This document shows, piece by piece, positions 59,779 through 64,000 of a DNA stretch of 64,000 bases. Source of the stretch: Anaerolineae bacterium (GTDB taxonomy: Bacteria; Chloroflexota; Anaerolineae; UBA4142; SHND01); assembly GCA_021463195.1 (NCBI GenBank), contig JAJTXZ010000001.1:62001-126000 (forward strand), read 5' to 3'. The position numbers and the translations under genes are program-made. Below the pieces are notes generated by a model, which worked only from the letters and a program-made list of their open reading frames with translations, made no database searches and was not told the origin of the DNA. Each line of letters starts with the position of its first letter. The stretch's first letter is position 1.

Positions 59779-60976
59779 ATGAACCATTCGTCAACTTTAT
59801 AAACTTGCGTCGTCCCACGCTCAAAATTTCTTCCGTTCCGCTTGCGGGCGCGCGAATCACCGCGTCGAGTTCGGAAATTTTATCGTCGTTCAATTTCACG
59901 CCGCCTTGCCGAATCAATTCGCGCGCTTGGCTTTTGCTCGGCGCGAATTTCGCGGCGACCAATAGATCAACAATCGGCATCGGCGCGTTCATTGCGAACG
60001 TTTCCATTTCGCTCGGCAGTTCGCGTTTGGAAAAGACGCGGATGAATTCTTGTTCCGCGTCGCGCGCCGCGGCCGCGTTGTGAAATTGGCGCACAATGTC
60101 GGACGCGAGTTTCATTTTTATGTCGCGCGGATTCACCTTGCCTTGCGCGAGTTCGCGTTTGAATTCTTCCACCTCCGCCGTCGGCAAGTCGGACGCGACG
60201 GTGAGATAAATCGGCAGCGCGCTATCGGCGAGCGACATGACTTTGCCGTAAATGTCATTCGGCGTGTCATACACATCAACCGTGTTGCCGAGCGACTTGC
60301 CCATTTTCGCGTTGCCGTCGGTGCCGGGCAAAAGCGGCACGAGAAAAACTTGCTGCGGACGTTTGCCGCGTCGTTCTTGCAACTGGCGTCCCGCGAGAAT
60401 GTTGAACTTTTGGTCCATCCCGCCAAATTCGACATCGGCGTCAATCGCAATCGAATCATACGCTTGCAGCGCGGGATACATCAATTCAATCAGCGTCAAC
60501 GGCTGTCTCGCTTCATGGCGCTTGCGAAACGTTTCGTGTTCAAGCATGTCCGCGAGGGTGAATGTTTTGGCGAGATGAAAAACATCGTCAAGTTTGAATT
60601 TGCCGAACCATTCGCTCTGCCAACGCACCTCCGTTTTTTCCTTGTCCACCACCTTGAAAAATTGATCCATAAAGGTGCGCGCGTTCTCTTGCGTTTGCTC
60701 GTACGATAACATTTTGCGCGTTTCATCTTTGCCCGAAGGGTCGCCAATTTGCGCGGTCCAATCGCCGACGATCAAAACAATTTGATGCCCGAGTTCTTGA
60801 AATTGGCGCAGCTTGCGAATGCCGACCATGTTGCCAATCGTGAGCAGCGGGCGCGAGGGATCAATGCCCATTTTCAAACGCAGCGGTTTGCCTTCGGCAA
60901 TGCGCGCGCGCAATTCCGCTTCGGTAATAATTTCCGCGACGCCACGCGAGAGAATTTCGTCGAGAGAAAAAGACAT
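59777..60976 (-). CDS. tyrS: Tyrosyl-tRNA synthetase with non-canonical HIGH motif
   Basis: Charges tRNA-Tyr. The 399-residue protein follows the TyrRS layout: Rossmann domain (KMGIDPSRPLLTIGNM, RQFQELGHQIVLIVGDWTAQ, IGDPSGKDETRK), the tyrosine-pocket segment GGMDQKFNILAGRQLQ, KMGKSLGN (about 226-233) and a C-terminal S4 domain (SQARELIRQGGVKLNDDK). The HIGH motif is TIGN (Thr46 to Asn49), so both histidines are replaced, and KMSKS is KMGKS. ATG 60976 (MSFSLDEIL) was preferred to the frame start at 61006. Identity as tyrosine enzyme is secure; whether it is the only one in the genome cannot be seen. Confidence 0.92.
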   Translation of the reverse strand: MSFSLDEILSRGVAEIITEAELRARIAEGKPLRLKMGIDPSRPLLTIGNMVGIRKLRQFQELGHQIVLIVGDWTAQIGDPSGKDETRKMLSYEQTQENARTFMDQFFKVVDKEKTEVRWQSEWFGKFKLDDVFHLAKTFTLADMLEHETFRKRHEARQPLTLIELMYPALQAYDSIAIDADVEFGGMDQKFNILAGRQLQERRGKRPQQVFLVPLLPGTDGNAKMGKSLGNTVDVYDTPNDIYGKVMSLADSALPIYLTVASDLPTAEVEEFKRELAQGKVNPRDIKMKLASDIVRQFHNAAAARDAEQEFIRVFSKRELPSEMETFAMNAPMPIVDLLVAAKFAPSKSQARELIRQGGVKLNDDKISELDAVIRAPASGTEEILSVGRRKFIKLTNGS

Positions 60977-60984
60977 AACAAGCG

Positions 60985-61070
60985 CAAAGTTAAAAGTTAA
61001 AAGCAAGTTCGGAACGATTCTTTTCGCTTTTAGCTTTTAACTTTTCATTTTTAGCTTTTCACTTAATTCA
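60985..61070. repeat. Heptad A/T repeats forming a 13-bp inverted repeat
   Basis: AAAGTTAAAAGTTAAAAGC (60986-61004) contains AAAAGTTAAAAGC (60992-61004), which is the exact reverse complement of GCTTTTAACTTTT (61033-61045). TTTTAGCTTTT units continue to about 61060. It fills the gap between the sortase stop and tyrS. Confidence 0.65.
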
Positions 61071-62073
61071 CGTTCACCAGTTCTGCATGAATCACCCAGC
61101 GATAAGTGTTGCCCGAAAGCGGATTTTGTTGTCCGTTCCAACAGGTGAGCAGCGTCAACCGCGGCGTGATAGTGTCGCTCATGATTTCTTGGGCGTGTTG
61201 AAGTCGCACCGCCAAAGGTTCGCCGCCCTCTTTAATTGGAAACGAATCGGTCACGCGCCACAGCTGCGTTTTGCCTGCTTGAGTGGTCACGATGATTTCA
61301 TCGCCCGCTGTCAAATTCCACAAGCCCGCAAAAAGGCCCAAGCCGAATGTATTGGGCGCGGTCAAATTGTGATGGCCCGAAAGCACCGCGTTGCCGATTT
61401 CCCCCGGCTGCGCGGTTGAAATCAAATGACCCGCGGCGTCATACGGAATCGCCCAATCGCTCACCACATGGTCGTTGGCTTGATAAGTGAAAAAGGGCGC
61501 GGGCTTGATGCTCACGTCCATTTGCAATTTTGGAATCTGCAAACGCGTCGCCGGTGAACCGGTGCCGCGCGTCACGCCTTGCAGCGGCGATGCCGCCGCG
61601 GTCAAAGTGGGCGCGCCCGCGACCGGAGTCGGCACCGCAACGCCCGATAGAATTTTAGTGGGAATGGGCGTCAAGGTTGCGCGGGCTAAAATGTTGGACG
61701 AGTCAGAGGCATCGGTGGGCGTTTTTGTGGGCAGCGTAAGCAAAATGGCGGTGGGCGTGCGCGCGAGCTGTGCCGCGATAGTCGCGTCCGGTTGCGCGGG
61801 CGTCTCGTGCGGCGGCAAAGGCGTTATGCTCGGTGAAAGGCGCGTCGCATTGGGCGAAGGAATTGCGGCTGTCGCGGTAAAGGTGGCGGTGTAGGGCAGC
61901 AGCACAATCGGCGTGGCGCTCACGGCTAGACTGACATTTTGGCCCGGAATCTGCGCCTCAAGCGCGGATTCAAATTGTCGCTGCGCGCCGTACGAATACG
62001 CGGCATAGGCGATGAGCAGACTGCCGAACAGCGCCATCAAAGCGCCCGCCAAGCGCAAAAATTGTTTTGACAT
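61063..62073 (-). CDS. Sortase (class D/E-like transpeptidase) with long Pro/Thr stalk
   Basis: Membrane-anchored cysteine transpeptidase for surface proteins. The 336-residue protein has an N-terminal membrane helix (about 8-27), a Pro/Thr/Ala-rich stalk (about 50-170) and the sortase domain with catalytic His in LSGHHN (234-235), Cys311 in LLTCW and Arg325 in YRWVI. The stalk is unusually long. ATG 62073 lies 8 bp from a TATAAT box with no ribosome site. Possible substrates carrying a C-terminal signal include the protein at 3049, but the match is weak. Confidence 0.92.
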   Translation of the reverse strand: MSKQFLRLAGALMALFGSLLIAYAAYSYGAQRQFESALEAQIPGQNVSLAVSATPIVLLPYTATFTATAAIPSPNATRLSPSITPLPPHETPAQPDATIAAQLARTPTAILLTLPTKTPTDASDSSNILARATLTPIPTKILSGVAVPTPVAGAPTLTAAASPLQGVTRGTGSPATRLQIPKLQMDVSIKPAPFFTYQANDHVVSDWAIPYDAAGHLISTAQPGEIGNAVLSGHHNLTAPNTFGLGLFAGLWNLTAGDEIIVTTQAGKTQLWRVTDSFPIKEGGEPLAVRLQHAQEIMSDTITPRLTLLTCWNGQQNPLSGNTYRWVIHAELVNVN

Positions 62074-62081
62074 TACACGCG

Positions 62082-62109
62082 ATTATATTCCAAGTTTGGG
62101 CGCGTCCAA
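62082..62109 (-). promoter_or_regulatory. Promoter abutting the sortase start
   Basis: Minus strand: TTGGAC (62109-62104), 16-bp spacer, TATAAT (62087-62082), then 8 bp to the ATG. Confidence 0.55.
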
Positions 62110-62147
62110 AATGCGCGTCGGCGATACAGTTCTCGCTCAAACAATTT

Positions 62148-62176
62148 TTGCGAATGCGTCGCAGTTCGGATAAAAT
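62148..62176 (+). promoter_or_regulatory. Candidate promoter of alaS
   Basis: TTGCGA (62148-62153), 17-bp spacer, TAAAAT (62171-62176). The leader would be about 95 nt. Confidence 0.4.
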
Positions 62177-62213
62177 CATCTTTTGCATATTGCCAAAAAA
62201 ATCGGTTACGGGA

Positions 62214-62256
62214 GTTTGGCGCGTGTTTTTGTCAGGGTCGAAAACGCGCGCCAAAC
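62214..62256 (+). promoter_or_regulatory. Long stem-loop in the alaS leader
   Basis: GTTTGGCGCG (62214-62223) pairs with CGCGCCAAAC (62247-62256), and GTTTT/AAAAC extends the stem. It is 21 bp before the start codon and has no T-run. No T-box core sequence is present. Confidence 0.45.
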
Positions 62257-62277
62257 GCGATGTCGTTTTCTCGAATC

Positions 62278-64000
62278 ATGTATAAAACATCTGACGAACT
62301 ACGTTCCAGTTTTCGAAAATTTTTTGTCGAGCGCAGCCATGCCCCCGTCGCGAGTTCATCGCTCATTCCGGCGGGCGACCGGACGTTAATGTTTGCCAAT
62401 TCCGGCATGGTGCAGTTCAAAGACCTGTTTCTAGGACTCGAAAAGCGTTCGTACACGCGCGCGACCACTGTGCAAAAATGTATGCGCGTTTCCGGCAAAC
62501 ACAATGATTTTGAAAATGTCGGACCGTCGCCGCGGCACCATACCTTTTTTGAAATGCTCGGCAATTTCTCGTTCGGCGATTATTTTAAAAAGGACGCGAT
62601 TCAATTCGCGTGGGATTTGCTGGTCAATACCTGGGGCCTCGAAGCGGAGCGCTTGTGGTTTACGGTGTTTCAAGGCGACGCTGAGGTGCCCGTGGATGCC
62701 GAGGCGATTGAGCTGTGGAAGCAGGTGGGCGCGAACCCGACGCATATTTTGCCTTTTGGACGCAAAGACAATTTTTGGGAAATGGGCGACATCGGTCCGT
62801 GCGGACCCTGTTCTGAAATTCATTATTATCGCGGCGAACATCCCCAAGATCCGCAATTCAATCGCGCGGAATATGTGAATGGCAGCGGCGGCGAGACGAT
62901 TGAAATTTGGAACTTGGTTTTTATGCAATTCAATCGCTATCTCGTCCAGGATAAACTCACGCTTGAACCGCTGCCGCGTCCTTCGGTGGACACGGGCGCA
63001 GGTTTGGAGCGTGTGGCGGCGATTATGCAGGGCAAGCTCTCGAATTACGAGACCGATTTATTCATGCCCATCATCGAGGCGACGCGCAAATTGTTGAACG
63101 CGCCCGAACGCGATTATTTTAATGTTGAAGCGCGCGGCGTCTCGTACCGCGTCATTGCCGACCACGCGCGCGCGGTGACCTTTCTGATCGCCGATGGCGT
63201 CAATCCGAGCAATGAGGGGCGCGGTTATGTGACGCGCTTGATTTTACGCCGCGCCGCGCGGCATGGACGACTCTTGGGGTTCACCGAACCCTTTCTCGAT
63301 CAAGTCATTCCGACGGTCATCCAAGAGATGGGCAAAGAGTATCCTGAAATTATTCAACAGCGCGAACGCATCTTGAAGGTGGCGCGCGAGGAAGAGGAAC
63401 GCTTTCTCGTCACCTTGCACAACGGCGAAAATATTCTCAAAGAAATTGTGGCGGACTTGAAAAGCAAGGGCGCGAATCAAATTTCCGGCGAATCCGCGTT
63501 TCGGCTCCATGACACTTTTGGTTATCCGATCGAACTGACGAGCGAATTCGCGCGTGAAAATGAAATGTTGGTGGACGAAGCAACGTTCCACCGCGCGATG
63601 GAACGCGCCAAAGCGACCTCGCGCAAATTTTCCGCGACGGGCAAAACTGACGCGGCGGCATTTCAAAACGCGCGCGAACTATTTGACGCGCTCAAAGAAA
63701 ATGGCGCGCTGCCCGCAACGGGCGTCAAATACGATCCCTATCGCGGAACAAATGCGGATACGCGCGTCGTCGGTATTGTGCGCGATGGCGAACTGGTGGA
63801 CGAACTCGCCACGGGCGAACAGGGGCAGCTCGTGCTTGCCGATACCTGTTTCTATGTCGAAAGCGGCGGACAAATTTCCGATACGGGCAATATTTTCCAT
63901 CTGCGCGATGCGTCCGTTTCCTCGCGCGATCCGATTGAATGGGATTTTCGTGTGGACGATACGCGCCAACCTGTCCCCGGTTTTATCGTTCATGTTGGCG
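62278..64000 (+). CDS. alaS: Alanyl-tRNA synthetase, C-terminus outside window
   Basis: Charges tRNA-Ala. The frame opens at ATG 62278 and is still open at 64000, so at least 574 of about 880 residues are present. The class II catalytic core is complete (SSSLIPAGDRTLMFANSGMV, HHTFFEMLGNFSFGDYFKK, WEMGDIGPCGPCSEIHY, EIWNLVFMQFNRY, VDTGAGLERVAA), followed by the tRNA-recognition region (YRVIADHARAVTFLIADG, RGYVTRLILRRAARHGRLLG) and the start of the editing-domain linker. There is no clear ribosome site. A long stem-loop precedes the start. Confidence 0.95.
   Translation, partial: MYKTSDELRSSFRKFFVERSHAPVASSSLIPAGDRTLMFANSGMVQFKDLFLGLEKRSYTRATTVQKCMRVSGKHNDFENVGPSPRHHTFFEMLGNFSFGDYFKKDAIQFAWDLLVNTWGLEAERLWFTVFQGDAEVPVDAEAIELWKQVGANPTHILPFGRKDNFWEMGDIGPCGPCSEIHYYRGEHPQDPQFNRAEYVNGSGGETIEIWNLVFMQFNRYLVQDKLTLEPLPRPSVDTGAGLERVAAIMQGKLSNYETDLFMPIIEATRKLLNAPERDYFNVEARGVSYRVIADHARAVTFLIADGVNPSNEGRGYVTRLILRRAARHGRLLGFTEPFLDQVIPTVIQEMGKEYPEIIQQRERILKVAREEEERFLVTLHNGENILKEIVADLKSKGANQISGESAFRLHDTFGYPIELTSEFARENEMLVDEATFHRAMERAKATSRKFSATGKTDAAAFQNARELFDALKENGALPATGVKYDPYRGTNADTRVVGIVRDGELVDELATGEQGQLVLADTCFYVESGGQISDTGNIFHLRDASVSSRDPIEWDFRVDDTRQPVPGFIVHVG

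Noticed and set aside
62177-62277. T-box riboswitch in front of alaS
   Set aside because: The leader is only about 95 nt, and no AGGGTGGNACCGCG-like antiterminator core or terminator T-run is present.

Overview
The window reads as a chromosomal segment of a GC-rich, probably Chloroflexota (Anaerolineae-like) bacterium. The assignment is an inference from gene content and style: Pro/Thr-rich lipoproteins and sortase stalks, LysM-bearing secreted proteins, a MoxR/DUF4350/DUF4129 membrane cluster, a giant O-antigen-ligase/TPR protein, type 2 IPP isomerase, GTP-dependent PEPCK, and very frequent GCGC/CGCG strings throughout. No rRNA, tRNA, CRISPR or prophage is visible.

Layout. Bases 1-2700 (minus): the end of a glycan operon (GT2 plus an O-antigen ligase that runs off the left edge). 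3049-6867 (plus, with one minus gene): two small surface proteins, a membrane protein with a probable frameshifted tail, and citrate synthase. 7007-12953 (minus): M24 peptidase, a MalFG-type sugar ABC transporter whose binding protein carries a LysM domain, and a SUMF1-fold lipoprotein. 13381-16264 (plus): lutABC lactate oxidation behind an LldR-like palindrome. 16301-21200 (minus): CYTH protein, MoxR ATPase and its membrane partners. 21205-38139 (minus): gmk, then a long exopolysaccharide operon (UDP-sugar dehydrogenase, WecA-like transferase, ligase/TPR, six glycosyltransferases, WbpD-like acetyltransferase, the remnant of its WbpB-like partner, flippase), headed by a HepT-like gene and uridine kinase. 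38575-45811: acyl-CoA synthetase, PEPCK, HemW, prenyl synthase, IPP isomerase. 46002-57870: ACP, LCP ligase, an antiporter-like membrane protein, twin SIMPL proteins, NurA, an RlmI-type methyltransferase, LON-domain protein, TatA, MoeA, CPBP protease. 57953-64000: a DNA methyltransferase fused to an Mrr-like nuclease domain, TyrRS, sortase and the start of AlaRS.

Functionally the segment combines gluconeogenic use of lactate (LutABC, citrate synthase, PEPCK) with heavy investment in surface glycans (two ligases, seven glycosyltransferases, flippase, LCP, sortase). The most unusual things are non-coding or mosaic. A palindromic element occurs twice as a perfect 52-bp palindrome with compensatory base changes, each time about 40 bp upstream of a sigma70-like promoter. 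Several genes have a -10 box 6-11 bp before the ATG and no ribosome binding site, suggesting leaderless mRNAs. The methyltransferase has a compositionally foreign target-recognition segment. The tyrosyl-tRNA synthetase has TIGN in place of HIGH.
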